DNA of 64,000 bases, taken from the NCBI RefSeq assembly GCF_030268965.1, contig NZ_BSSE01000014.1, positions 99,042-163,041 on the forward strand, written 5' to 3'. The position numbers and the translations under genes were made by a program. This document shows, one piece after another, positions 7,906-16,163 of the stretch. The notes under the pieces were generated by a model. It had not been told where the DNA came from. It was given only the letters and a program-made list of their open reading frames with translations, and ran no database searches. The stretch is from Microtetraspora sp. NBRC 16547. Its GTDB lineage: Bacteria; Actinomycetota; Actinomycetes; Streptosporangiales; Streptosporangiaceae. The first letter of the stretch is position 1, and each line of letters starts with the position of its first letter.

Positions 7906-8868
7906 GTGATCCGCTACCGATTGGGCGCCGGTGCTGCGAGCGTGCGATGGGCCATGTCGCCGATCCACGAAGTGGTCAGTCTTGCCCGGCTGCTGACAGA
8001 ACCGCAGCGTCACCCGATGTTCCACCAGTGGCTCCGCCGTCGCCACCACCGCCTTTCCGGCCTGGACCTGAGCGCGCTCACGATCTTCATGGCCGATGGC
8101 GCGTACCGGCCCGACTTCCTCGACCCATCGCCGATGTCCAGTGAGCCGACCTTCGAAGAAGGCATGGATGCCCTCCTCTCCATCCCGACGGACCAGGTCT
8201 ACGCCGAGTTGGTCGACGCCGGTATCGGGCGTGGGGCACAAATAGGCCGCCGACTGCTCGATGACCCCGACCGAGCCAGGCTGGAGGCCGCCGAAGCGGT
8301 GCGCCGCCTCTGGAAGGCCGCCATGGAACCGGAGTGGCCGTCCATGCGGCAGGCGCTGCGCGCCGAGATGCTGGACCGCGCCCTCCAGGTCAACCGCGAG
8401 GGGCTGCGCACCGTCCTTCCGCGCCTGCACCACTCCGCAGGGTGCGAAGGCGACACCATCACCGTCGAGTCGACCGCCGATGTCGACGTCGACTGCCCCG
8501 AGGGACTCATTCTCGTTCCGTCACTGTTCATCACCGACCGGGTGCAGTGCTCCACCTCAGACCACTGGACTCCGGCGATCTACTACCCGGCATCCGGGCG
8601 ATACCTCTGGGCGGCACCTCCCACTCCGAGATCCCTTGACCGGCTTCTGGGAACGACTCGATCGAGGATCCTGGCCGCGCTCACCACTCCGCTGCAGACG
8701 ACCATTGTGGCCAGGCTGGTGAGCGTCACCGTCCCGACGGCCAGCGAACACCTGGCAATCCTGCGAGACGCCGGGTTGATCGACACCAGCCGGGCCGGCC
8801 GCACGGCCACGCACGAGCTGACCAAAGCTGGACATGCTCTCCTGGACGCGGCCTCGCCGCGACCATGA
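7906..8868 (+). CDS. ArsR-family winged-helix regulator with DUF5937-like N-terminal domain
   Basis: 320 residues. The N-terminal half (beginning VIRYRLGAGAASVRWAMSP) fits the DUF5937 domain found on many actinomycete ArsR-like regulators; the C-terminal 80 residues are a winged helix (TTRSRILAALTTPLQTTIV, then VPTASEHLAILRDAGLI). The start is uncertain: GTG at 7906 gives the full family N-terminus but sits directly on the GGGAGG, so translation may begin from a leaderless transcript (TAACAAT seven bases before) or at TTG 7921. It is divergent from a cupin gene. A paralogue of the same architecture lies at 29356-30357. Confidence 0.8.
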   Translation: MIRYRLGAGAASVRWAMSPIHEVVSLARLLTEPQRHPMFHQWLRRRHHRLSGLDLSALTIFMADGAYRPDFLDPSPMSSEPTFEEGMDALLSIPTDQVYAELVDAGIGRGAQIGRRLLDDPDRARLEAAEAVRRLWKAAMEPEWPSMRQALRAEMLDRALQVNREGLRTVLPRLHHSAGCEGDTITVESTADVDVDCPEGLILVPSLFITDRVQCSTSDHWTPAIYYPASGRYLWAAPPTPRSLDRLLGTTRSRILAALTTPLQTTIVARLVSVTVPTASEHLAILRDAGLIDTSRAGRTATHELTKAGHALLDAASPRP

Positions 8869-8942
8869 CTGGTCTGGGAGCTACCGGTCCTCCCCATCGG
8901 GCCGGTGCGTCGACGAATCGATGCCCGCACGAATGATTCGTC

Positions 8943-9083
8943 ATGGATGGCGACGAACTGCTGTTCAACACCGACGCCGACAGCGTCAAGGGCCGCGACC
9001 TGGCCGGCACCTGCGACGAAACCGCTGCGACTGCCGGATGCGGCATGTTCTCTCACCACGACCTTCGCCACTTCCGAGATTGA
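8943..9083 (+). pseudogene. Possible PPOX-class (F420-dependent) enzyme fragment
   Basis: In the 377-base gap between the regulator and the kinase-like gene, the plus strand reads MDGDELLFNTDADSVKGRDL followed by unrelated residues and a stop. The string resembles the core of pyridoxamine-phosphate-oxidase-like F420-dependent proteins (typically DGDxLLFNTGxxTVKGRNL). Only about 20 residues match, so this is a likely but small remnant. Nothing else recognisable was seen in 8869-9245. Confidence 0.4.
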
Positions 9084-9245
9084 CACCATCTCGGATTTTT
9101 CTCGTATCTCGGCTGGACCCGGGACAGGCCCAGGAAGAGCTCGGTGATCGAACGGCGCCGATCCCGACCCATCCACCGAGTCCGGGACCGGCGGCTGAAG
9201 GCCTACACTCCGGAATCCAAGATCAGAATGACCGGAAGGCGGTAC

Positions 9246-10379
9246 GTGCTTATGGGATTTCGGAGTGATGGTGCGGACATGTCCCACGATGAGCGCGTCA
9301 TCAGGTACGGCCACGTGTCGAGCGCGTTGGCGTTACACAGTGATCGGCGACTGGCGGAACTCGTAGACCACGCTCCGGTCGCCGGTTCCGGTATCGGCGG
9401 CACGTCGGTGCTGTTGGACGTCGACGGTGTGCCGGTGTTCGCCAAACGGATCCCTCTCACCGACCTGGAACGCCACCCGGACAACGTCATGTCCACGGCG
9501 AATCTGTTCGGGCTGCCGGTGTTCTGCCAATACGGAGTCGGCTCACCGAGTTTCGGCGCGTGGCGCGAACTGGCGGCCAACATCATGACGACGAACTGGG
9601 TACTCGCCAGGCGCAGTGAGGCCTTTCCTCTCCTCTACCACTGGCGGGTGCTGCCCGGAGCGGTGCCGGTAGCCGAGGAGCACGCCAACGTCGAGCGTGT
9701 CGTCGCCTACTGGGGCGGCTCGCCCGCGGTGCGGCGGCGGCTCCATGCGCTGCGTCAGGCGTCGGCGAGCATCGTGCTGTTCCAGGAGTTCATCCCGCAC
9801 ACCCTGCGCGACTGGCTCGCCGCCCAGGTCGCGGCGGGCGAGGACGCCGTCGCCTCGGCGTGCGCGATGCTGGAGTCGCGGCTGCTCGCCGACATCGCCT
9901 TCATGAACGCAGGCGGCCTGATGCACTTCGACGCCCACTTCGACAACATCATCACGGACGGGCGTCGCCTGTACATCACCGACCTCGGCCTGGCGACCTC
10001 TGCGCGCTTCGACCTCTCCGCGCAGGAGGCGACGTTCGTCGAACGGAATCGCACGCACGATATCGCCTACGCGGTCATGAGGCTGGTGAACTGGCTGGTG
10101 TCAGCGGTGTGCGGGGTGGCGGTTCCGGACACCGGCGGGCCGGTGGAGCGCAACGAATACATCCGGGCGTGTGCGGCGGGCGCCGAGCCCCTCGGCGCCC
10201 CGGCCGCCGTTGCGGAGTTGATCCGCCGGTACGCACCCGTGGCAGCCGTCATGAACGACTTCTACTGGGATCTGTTCGGGGTGAGCCGGGCCACGCCGTA
10301 TCCGGCCGAGAAGATCAACGCTGTCCGCGCGTGGTCGAACACGACCCCTGAACCGCATGAAAGCGGACACGGCTCCTGA
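9246..10379 (+). CDS. Protein-kinase-like / phosphotransferase-fold protein
   Basis: About 377 residues. The kinase fold is suggested by a glycine-rich GSGIGGTS near residue 47, a Lys in VPVFAKRIP, a catalytic-loop-like MHFDAHFDNIITDG (His-x-Asp...Asn) and a metal-binding DLGLA in place of DFG. It is probably an ATP-dependent kinase of a small molecule or protein; the target is unknown. The C-terminal 65 residues (NEYIRACAAG, RRYAPVAAVMNDFYWDLFG) recur almost unchanged as a gene fragment at 51944-52156, so the genome carried at least two copies. Starts GTG 9246 and ATG 9252 both follow GGAAGGCGG; GTG 9246 has better spacing. Confidence 0.65.
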   Translation: MLMGFRSDGADMSHDERVIRYGHVSSALALHSDRRLAELVDHAPVAGSGIGGTSVLLDVDGVPVFAKRIPLTDLERHPDNVMSTANLFGLPVFCQYGVGSPSFGAWRELAANIMTTNWVLARRSEAFPLLYHWRVLPGAVPVAEEHANVERVVAYWGGSPAVRRRLHALRQASASIVLFQEFIPHTLRDWLAAQVAAGEDAVASACAMLESRLLADIAFMNAGGLMHFDAHFDNIITDGRRLYITDLGLATSARFDLSAQEATFVERNRTHDIAYAVMRLVNWLVSAVCGVAVPDTGGPVERNEYIRACAAGAEPLGAPAAVAELIRRYAPVAAVMNDFYWDLFGVSRATPYPAEKINAVRAWSNTTPEPHESGHGS

Positions 10380-10391
10380 GCGGTGGCCGTC

Positions 10392-11414
10392 TCAGTGCTC
10401 CCGGTAGTAGTCGGCTAGGGCGGCGAACGCGGCCTTGGGTTCCCATGGCATGTCGGGGTAGGTGGCTCCGAGGCGGTCCTCGAAGACTTTGACGATGCCG
10501 TAGCTGGCCAGGTCCAGGTCCTCGCGGGGGTCGCCGTCGGGGCGGTGCAGGTGGTCGTACAGCGCGAAGGTGAACACGAAGGTGCTGTCGATGCCTCCGG
10601 CGTCGAAGACCTCCAGCAGCTCGCGCAGATACGCGGCCTGACCGGCCTCGTCGCGGGTGTACTCACCGTTCAACCGAACAGGACCGGTGTCCTTGTCGTA
10701 CTCGACGATCTCCAGACCGTGAGCGCCCCGCTCGCCCGCACCGTGGTAGCCGGCCGCGCCGAACTCGGTGATCGCGACCGGCTTTCCCTGCGCGACGAGG
10801 CCGCGGACGCCTTCGGCGAAGCGGTCGGCGATCTCGACCGACCGGTAGAGATCCACGGACATGATGTCGAACGGTGCCCAGTCGACGCGCTCAAGCGGTA
10901 CGGAGGCGTAGGTCACCTTGCCGCCGAAGCCCTCACGGACGAGTGCCACGGCCTTGGCGAGGAAGTCGTTGACACGTGCGCTGACCTCGCCGATCTGCTC
11001 GCGCAGGAGATGTGGCTGGCGCAGCAACTCGACCCGCTCCTCAGTGCTGTCGCCGGGCAGGAACCCCTTGTTCATCAGGCTCAGCTCTGCGCCGGTGACG
11101 AACACGACCTCGGCTCCCCGCTGTCTCAGCCGCTCCGCGCGCGCCGCGCAGTCGGCGAGCAGCGACAGCATCTCGTCGGTGGTCAGTTCAAGCGGGTAGG
11201 GCGAGAACCAGACCTCGAGGCCGAGGTCGGCGGCGTATGCCGCCGCGAGCTCCAGCCGTTCCGGATCACCGCCCATGACGCGTACCGCATCACAGTGCAG
11301 GTCATCACGGATGATGCGCAGCTCGCGCTTGACTACCTCCGAGTCGAAGAGCTTGCGGGACATGGCTCCGTCGCGGACGAAGCCGGTGTCATAGCTGATG
11401 CCTTTGGCTCGCAT
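10392..11414 (-). CDS. TIM-barrel glycoside-hydrolase-like protein
   Basis: 340 residues starting RAKGISYDTGF. The pattern resembles a clan-A-like (beta/alpha)8 glycosidase fold: FVTGAELSL and VAITEFGAAGY carry Glu residues at the ends of predicted strands 4 and 7, positions of acid/base and nucleophile. Close actinomycete relatives are, to my knowledge, mostly annotated as hypothetical or 'abortive infection' proteins, a label the sequence itself does not support. No signal peptide, so cytoplasmic. It is divergent from a TetR gene, with matching operator palindromes in between, so it is probably repressed by that regulator. Confidence 0.7.
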   Translation of the reverse strand: MRAKGISYDTGFVRDGAMSRKLFDSEVVKRELRIIRDDLHCDAVRVMGGDPERLELAAAYAADLGLEVWFSPYPLELTTDEMLSLLADCAARAERLRQRGAEVVFVTGAELSLMNKGFLPGDSTEERVELLRQPHLLREQIGEVSARVNDFLAKAVALVREGFGGKVTYASVPLERVDWAPFDIMSVDLYRSVEIADRFAEGVRGLVAQGKPVAITEFGAAGYHGAGERGAHGLEIVEYDKDTGPVRLNGEYTRDEAGQAAYLRELLEVFDAGGIDSTFVFTFALYDHLHRPDGDPREDLDLASYGIVKVFEDRLGATYPDMPWEPKAAFAALADYYREH

Positions 11415-11445
11415 GTGTCGCGCCCTCTTCCAGTGCGGGATTTAC

Positions 11446-11460
11446 GGTACTCGCCGTACC
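11446..11460. promoter_or_regulatory. Operator 1 for the TetR regulator (GGTAC-N5-GTACC)
   Basis: GGTACTCGCCGTACC is a perfect 5+5 inverted repeat 32 bases upstream of the glycosidase-like gene. It has the same arms and spacing as the site at 11500-11514, which indicates a common binding protein, most likely the adjacent TetR regulator. Confidence 0.65.
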
Positions 11461-11499
11461 TTAATTGCTGTAGCTCAGGGATGACAACCAAAATGGGAA

Positions 11500-11514
11500 G
11501 GTACGATCGGTACC
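11500..11514. promoter_or_regulatory. Operator 2 for the TetR regulator (GGTAC-N5-GTACC)
   Basis: GGTACGATCGGTACC, the second copy of the same inverted repeat, 18 bases before the TetR start codon and 54 bases (about five helical turns) from the first. The spacing suits autoregulation with joint control of the divergent gene. Confidence 0.65.
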
Positions 11515-11531
11515 GCTTGCGGGAAGGGGCC

Positions 11532-12152
11532 ATGGCGGAGAATCCGATGAGGCAGCCAGGTGCTGGGCAGACGCGGCGACGTGGCGCTGCCCTGGAGGAG
11601 GCGATCCTGCGCGCTGCGGTGGACGAACTCACCGAGTCCGGATACGCCGGGTTGACCATGGACAAGGTCGCCGCTCGCGCCGGCACCAACAAGAACGCCA
11701 TCTACCGCCGCTGGCCGAACCGCCTCGCGCTCGGCATCGCCGCATATCGGCAGCTCGCCACGACGGTCCCACCCCCCGACACCGGCAGTCTGCGCGGAGA
11801 CGTCCTCGAGCTGCTCCGCCAGGCGAACCGCCACTGGAGCTCCCCCCTCGGCGCGATCCTGCGCGAACTACTCTCCGCAGCAGGCGGCACGTCGGAACTC
11901 CTGGCACAGCTGCAAGAGCAGCCCGGCGACGCCGCGGCCGCCCCCTGGTTGACCACTCTGGGGCGCGCGGTCGCACGCGGTGAAGCAGCCCCCGAAGCGC
12001 TCCATCCACGGGTCGCCACCGTGGCCATCGTCCTGCTGCGCAACGAGTTCGTCGTGCGCGGGGTCCCTACCGCACCCGACGACGTCCTCGTCGAGATCGT
12101 CGACGAGGTGTACCTGCCTCTGGTGCGGCGACTCGGTCCGTCCCCGAGCTGA
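11532..12152 (+). CDS. TetR/AcrR family transcriptional regulator
   Basis: 206 residues. N-terminal helix-turn-helix: LEEAILRAAVDELTESGYAG, then LTMDKVAARAGTNKNAIYRRW, the standard TetR DNA-binding region at residues 18-65. The remainder is a ligand-binding helical domain. ATG 11532 follows GGGAAGGGG. The gene is divergent from the TIM-barrel gene, and two identical-armed palindromes lie between them, one upstream of each start, so it probably represses both itself and that gene until a ligand binds. Confidence 0.9.
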   Translation: MAENPMRQPGAGQTRRRGAALEEAILRAAVDELTESGYAGLTMDKVAARAGTNKNAIYRRWPNRLALGIAAYRQLATTVPPPDTGSLRGDVLELLRQANRHWSSPLGAILRELLSAAGGTSELLAQLQEQPGDAAAAPWLTTLGRAVARGEAAPEALHPRVATVAIVLLRNEFVVRGVPTAPDDVLVEIVDEVYLPLVRRLGPSPS

Positions 12153-12188
12153 TCTTCCACCGGCGCTGAGACCTGGACCAGTGACCGC

Positions 12189-12303
12189 GTGTTCGCAGGG
12201 AACAGTGATTCTCATAAATGGGCCGCGCTGCAGGACTACGCGGAAACCAAGCGCATCACGGTGATCGCCTGCCTGCTCCACAAGGCCAGGATGCGGCCAT
12301 CGC
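12189..12303 (+). pseudogene. Tn3-family transposase remnant (internal part)
   Basis: The plus strand encodes WAALQDYAETKRITVIACLL and then HKARMR, matching an internal stretch of Tn3-type transposases (TETKRLTVIACLLH-like) before the reading frame drifts into unrelated sequence. No start, stop or terminal repeats are visible. It overlaps, on the opposite strand, the 3' end of the small gene at 12256-12543, so its insertion probably truncated that gene. Confidence 0.55.
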
Positions 12304-12543
12304 CTGATCGAAGCTCCCGAGGGACTTGCCCCGACGGGACGGCTTCCTGGGGCGTGGCCGTGCGACGCCCGGAAGATTGTGGCTCAAGTTGGCCAGGAAC
12401 CTGATGCGGTCCAGAGCCTCCTCAGGGGAGTTGCTCTGCGCCACGCGCTGTGCGCCTCCGGCCAGATGGCGGATCTCGGTGAACGCCATGGCCGCCAGAA
12501 GCGCGGCTATGTCCCGGTCGAGCTCGGCCTTCTGGCTCTTCAT
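12256..12543 (-). CDS. Truncated hypothetical protein coupled to the S1-domain gene
   Basis: 95 codons. ATG at 12543 overlaps the stop of the upstream S1-domain gene (ATGA), a sign of translational coupling. The first 75 residues (KAELDRDIAALLAAMAF..., ending near KSLGSFDQAMA) look like real protein; the last 20 (SWPCGAGRRSP) are read across the antisense of a Tn3 transposase remnant and look spurious. Related actinomycete proteins, as I recall, are several hundred residues long and continue past SFDQAM, so this is probably a 3'-truncated gene. Function unknown. Confidence 0.55.
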   Translation of the reverse strand: MKSQKAELDRDIAALLAAMAFTEIRHLAGGAQRVAQSNSPEEALDRIRFLANLSHNLPGVARPRPRKPSRRGKSLGSFDQAMAASWPCGAGRRSP

Positions 12544-14054
12544 GCCGATCCACCCTTACTGCCGCCCCCAGGGCGGGTTGTGCGGGCCTGGGTATGCGAC
12601 AAGGCAATGCGGCGGCGCGCGATATCGACATCAATGATCTTCACGGTGAGGGCGTCACCGACCTCGATGTCGTTCTCGGACGATTCATTCAGCTCGCTGG
12701 TGTGCACCAGCCCCTCGAAGCCGTCCTCTCGGTCTTCGATGCGGACGAAGACCCCGAACGGGACGATCTTGGTGACCGGTCCGGTGACCACCTGCCCGAT
12801 TCGCTGTGCGACCTGCGGCCACGGGTCTTCCTGCACTGCTCGGAGCGACAGCGGCACTCGTTCCCGAACCATATCGACGTCGAGGACCTCGGCTGTGATC
12901 TCCTGGCCGACGCTGACGACATCAGACGGGTGGTTGATCGGACGCCAGGACAGCTCCGGAATGTTAATCATTGCGGTGAAGCCGCCGATGTCCACGAAAG
13001 TGACGCCGAAGCTGGCGATGGTCGTGACCGTGCCGGTGACGACCTGGCCGCGCCGCAGGGTTTTCAGGAACGCCCAGCCCCGGTCGCTGGGCGTCGGCTC
13101 GGTCTGCCAGCGTGCGCGGAGAACCCCATCGCTGTCCGGTAGCACAGCGGTGAACAGCGGGTGCCGCTCATCGGTAGCCAGGGATACGACGCCGGCAGCA
13201 CGCGCGCTGGTGATCTGGGAGGTCACTGCCTCGAATTGGGTCTCGTCCACGACCATGCTGGTGATCCGCCCGTCCTCGTCCTCCCAGAGGACTTCCACCA
13301 GGCCCTCCTCGGGCAGAGAGCCCATGGCCGCGTCTACGTCGGTGAGCAGGTCCGGCCAGACCGCCAGCTGTGCGCGAGGGGTCAGCTGGGAGCGCACCGC
13401 CTCGATGTTGTCGCGGGTGAGGCGGTGCCAACGGGAGGCGTTCGCGGCGTAGGTCTCCTCCAGGAACGTGGCGCGGTGGGCACTGACCGCCCAGTGCAGG
13501 CGGGCCCAGAAGTCGGCGTCGGCCGGGCGCTGTACGCGCAGTGGGCCGTCGGGGGCGAAGTCGTACGGCGATGTGTCCAGGCGTTCCGGGAAAAGTCCGA
13601 GCGAGCGGGTGCGGGCCAGCGCCGCTTCGCAGGGGCGGCTGCTGCCGACGTAGAGGTACTGGTCCCAGCCGACGTGCACGGTGAATGCTCCCTCCGCCTC
13701 CAGACGGCACCAGGCGCCGCTGTCGCGGAGCATGGCCCGGACGAGTTCCAGGCCGGCGGCCATCGGTACCAGGGCACCGTCGTGGAACCCGGTGAGGCCA
13801 GCTGGGAAGAGGTCGGCCAGGCCGTAGCCGTTGACCGGTGGTTCCAGGCCGAAGTGGGCGAAGCCGCCGATCTACGGCTCGCGGATGGTCAACTGGTCGA
13901 CACCGGTCTCTTCGGCGAAGGCCGCGATGGCCTGCAGGTATGCGGCTTCGACCGGCCCATGGTCACTGGTCGCGGGCTCGGCACCGGCATAGTGGCCGTG
14001 CTGATCGCGGTCGGCAGGGTCGTACTTGGTGACCTGGTAGACGTAAGGCAGCAC
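12540..14054 (-). pseudogene. S1-domain RNA-binding protein gene interrupted by an in-frame amber codon
   Basis: Reading leftward from GTG 14054 gives LPYVYQVTKYDPADRD ... LTIREP, then TAG at 13874-13872, then the same frame continues IGGFAHFGLEPPVNGYG through to 12540 with no other stop, about 500 codons in all. The C-terminal half holds two S1 domains (GQVVTGTVTTIASFGVTFVD near codon 330, GQVVTGPVTKIVPFGVFVRI near 430). Relatives have a Gln or similar residue at the stop position, so one CAG-to-TAG change explains it. A shorter product could still start inside (for instance near 13763) and keep both S1 domains. It is coupled to the small gene downstream. Confidence 0.7.
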
Positions 14055-14055
14055 G

Positions 14056-14316
14056 TCACTGCCCGCCGGAGGTCGAAGGCGCTGCTGCTGGGGTCTGGTG
14101 GGCGAGGCGGTCGAGCTTCGGGACGACGAGGGTGTCGCCGGCGCGCACGGCCGCGAGGGCCTGGGCCAGGCCGGGCCGGTCGCGGTTGGTTCCGGTCAGT
14201 CCGTGGTCCAGGTAGATCCGGTCCTCCGGGACATCCAGGCTGAGCAGGATCTCGCGCTGGGCGGTGAGGTCCTGCTTGTCCAGGCCGCATCTCGCGTAGC
14301 CGACGCGGTCGCTCAT
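14056..14316 (-). pseudogene. Truncated serine recombinase (resolvase N-terminal domain)
   Basis: 86 codons from ATG 14316. It matches the resolvase/invertase catalytic domain: VGYARCGLDKQDLTAQRE, DHGLTGTNRDRPG and GDTLVVPKLDRLA. The protein ends abruptly after KLDRLA in unrelated residues, without the rest of the catalytic domain or the DNA-binding domain. The nucleophile is also gone: family members read GYARxST here, with Ser as nucleophile, while this gene has GYARCGL. It cannot be an active recombinase. Its stop overlaps the start region of the S1-domain pseudogene. Confidence 0.75.
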
Positions 14317-14513
14317 GCCCGGAGCGTACGGTAAGCCCCCGCTCAGTGCACAGATCACCGGACACCCTAAATGAGACGCCGTCAGCGCAGGTAGATCCTC
14401 CCAACCGGTCAAGATCACGATTGTTCGGTGGGGGTTCCCCTAACGGACACAAAGGACGCCGCGGTCAGTACCCTGACGCGGTGACGACCGACACCGCCTT
14501 GTTGTCGAGGGCC

Positions 14514-15080
14514 ATGAGTGGCAACGTCGACCCACCTCTGCTCCCGCTGCCGGATCGCGTCGCGGAGCTTATGTCCGAGCTGGAGTGCCCGCCGCGGCTG
14601 GCGGCCCACCTGCGAGCCGTCCACGATGTCGCACACCAGCTGGTCGACTGGGTGGAGATGTGCTACCCCGCCTTGTTCTTTGACCGCGAGGCAGTGCTCT
14701 TCGGGGCCGCGACGCACGACATAGGTAAGACCGTGCACGTTTCCGAGCTTTCCGAGCCTGGCGGGGCGCACGAGCAGGCTGGGCGGACTCTTCTGCTCGG
14801 CCGCGGCGTCAGCCCGGGGCTCGCCCGCTTCGCCGCAACACACGCATCGTGGACGGAGCCGAGTGCCGGTCTGGAAGACCTCCTGGTGAGTCTCGCCGAC
14901 AAGATCTGGAAGAACAAGCGCGTTCCGGACCTGGAGGATCTCGTTGTGGCTCGGCTGGCCGAGGCCACCGGCCGGGCGGCATGGGAGGAGTTCGTTGCGC
15001 TCGACGAAGTCCTCTCCCGCATCGGCGACGAGGCGGACGAACGTCTGGCGTTCCAGGCGTCCTTCGCGATCCACGGCTAA
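14514..15080 (+). CDS. HD-domain phosphohydrolase
   Basis: 188 residues. The HD metal site is visible as the helix AAHLRAVHDVAHQLVDW and the motif GAATHDIGKT (His-Asp), with a later His in ATHASW and an Asp in LADKIWKNK. Such proteins hydrolyse nucleotides or other phosphoesters with a divalent metal. ATG 14514 is chosen because CGAGGG lies just before it; GTG 14481 would add eleven residues. A single gene with no clear operon partner; substrate unknown. Confidence 0.8.
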   Translation: MSGNVDPPLLPLPDRVAELMSELECPPRLAAHLRAVHDVAHQLVDWVEMCYPALFFDREAVLFGAATHDIGKTVHVSELSEPGGAHEQAGRTLLLGRGVSPGLARFAATHASWTEPSAGLEDLLVSLADKIWKNKRVPDLEDLVVARLAEATGRAAWEEFVALDEVLSRIGDEADERLAFQASFAIHG

Positions 15081-15127
15081 GGGTCACGGCATGAGTCACG
15101 GCATACGGACAGACCGGGTCATCGCGC

Positions 15128-16105
15128 TCAGTCGTACTCCGGTGTCATGACGGCGGCCATGGCCAGATGCGGGGCGGCCTGCTCGGCCAGTCCCTGCCGC
15201 TGGAGCGTACGGCCGAGCAGATGCCGGGCGTAGGAGTCGTCCGGCGACTCGGCCACCAGCCGCTCCAGCGTGGCGCGGGCCCGCCCGAGCTGCGCCGAGG
15301 CGAAATAGGCGCGGGCGGCGAGCATGCGGACGTTGCGGTCGTCTCCGTGCACGTCAAGGAGGGGACGCAGCAGGGCCAGCGCCCCGAACGGATCGCGCTT
15401 GTCGAGCAGGGACTCGGCGAGCCGCAGGCGTTCCACCTCCTCGGGCAGCTCGCGCCGCCGGCCGCCCTGCAGCAGGAAGTCCTTGATCACATCGGCGGGC
15501 TGGGCGCCCGCGAGCGCGCGATCGCCGACGACGATCGTCGGCGAGGTGGCCACGCCCCTGGCCTTGCCGGTGAGCAGCAGCTCCCGCACCAGGTCATCGC
15601 CCGCGTCCGTGTCGAGCAACGCGGCGCCGTCGGCGAAGCCGGCCTCGGCGGCGACGTCCGCGAGCACCTCGCGGTCGCTGATGTCGCGACCCTCGATGAA
15701 GTGCGCCCGCATCACCTGCTCGGCCACGGCGTTCTGCCGCCCGGCCCCGCCATGCTCGAACGCCAGGGCGAGCAGCCGGTGGGCGTCGTGGGCGTCGGCC
15801 CGCCAGGCCGCGCCCCAGCGGGGCCCCAGCCCTTCCTCGGCGGCGATCTCGGAGACGCGCACCCGGTTCTCCGCTGGTGACAGGCCGGGCGCGCACCGGC
15901 GCAGCGCGGTGTCCACCATCGGATCGCGGTACTCCTCCTCGAGCGGGACGGCCCGCGCCGGGGCGGTGGGGTCGATCCGGAACGGCCGCCACACGACCTC
16001 GACGGCGGCGTCGTCGAAGGCCGGGTCGGCCAGGGCCGCCTCCAGTCGCCGTTTGCCGATGTACGCCCACCCGCAGACCACGTCCGCCCAGACCTCGATT
16101 CGCAT
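15128..16105 (-). CDS. DsbA/FrnE-family thioredoxin-fold protein with TPR-like C-terminus
   Basis: 325 residues. The first 215 match the FrnE-like DsbA family: IEVWADVVCGWAYIGKRRLE at the N-terminus, an inserted helical domain (HDAHRLLALAFEHG), and the cis-Pro strand GVATSPTIVVGDRALAGAQP. The usual active site is CPWC; here it reads CGWA, so only the first Cys remains and normal dithiol exchange is unlikely. The last 100 residues form TPR-like helical pairs (DPFGALALLRPLLDVHGDD, LGRARATLERLVAESPDD). No signal peptide, so cytoplasmic. Divergent from a TetR gene with a palindrome between them. Confidence 0.8.
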   Translation of the reverse strand: MRIEVWADVVCGWAYIGKRRLEAALADPAFDDAAVEVVWRPFRIDPTAPARAVPLEEEYRDPMVDTALRRCAPGLSPAENRVRVSEIAAEEGLGPRWGAAWRADAHDAHRLLALAFEHGGAGRQNAVAEQVMRAHFIEGRDISDREVLADVAAEAGFADGAALLDTDAGDDLVRELLLTGKARGVATSPTIVVGDRALAGAQPADVIKDFLLQGGRRRELPEEVERLRLAESLLDKRDPFGALALLRPLLDVHGDDRNVRMLAARAYFASAQLGRARATLERLVAESPDDSYARHLLGRTLQRQGLAEQAAPHLAMAAVMTPEYD

Positions 16106-16120
16106 GCCAGGCAATCTATG

Positions 16121-16156
16121 CGACAGCTGTCGACTAAGCAACATTTGTCGTATAGT
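16121..16156 (+). promoter_or_regulatory. Palindrome and promoter for a leaderless TetR gene
   Basis: CGACAGCTGTCG at 16121-16132 is a perfect 12-bp palindrome between the divergent DsbA-like and TetR genes. TATAGT at 16151-16156 is a good -10, with TGTCGA at 16128-16133 as a weak -35 overlapping the palindrome. Transcription would begin at about 16163, at the GTG start, so the TetR message is probably leaderless and the palindrome well placed to repress it. Confidence 0.5.
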
Positions 16157-16163
16157 CGGGGTC

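Noticed and set aside
12540..14054. Reading the TAG at 13872-13874 as recoding (pyrrolysine or programmed readthrough)
   Set aside because: No pyl genes and no readthrough signal are visible; a simple nonsense change is the more economical reading.
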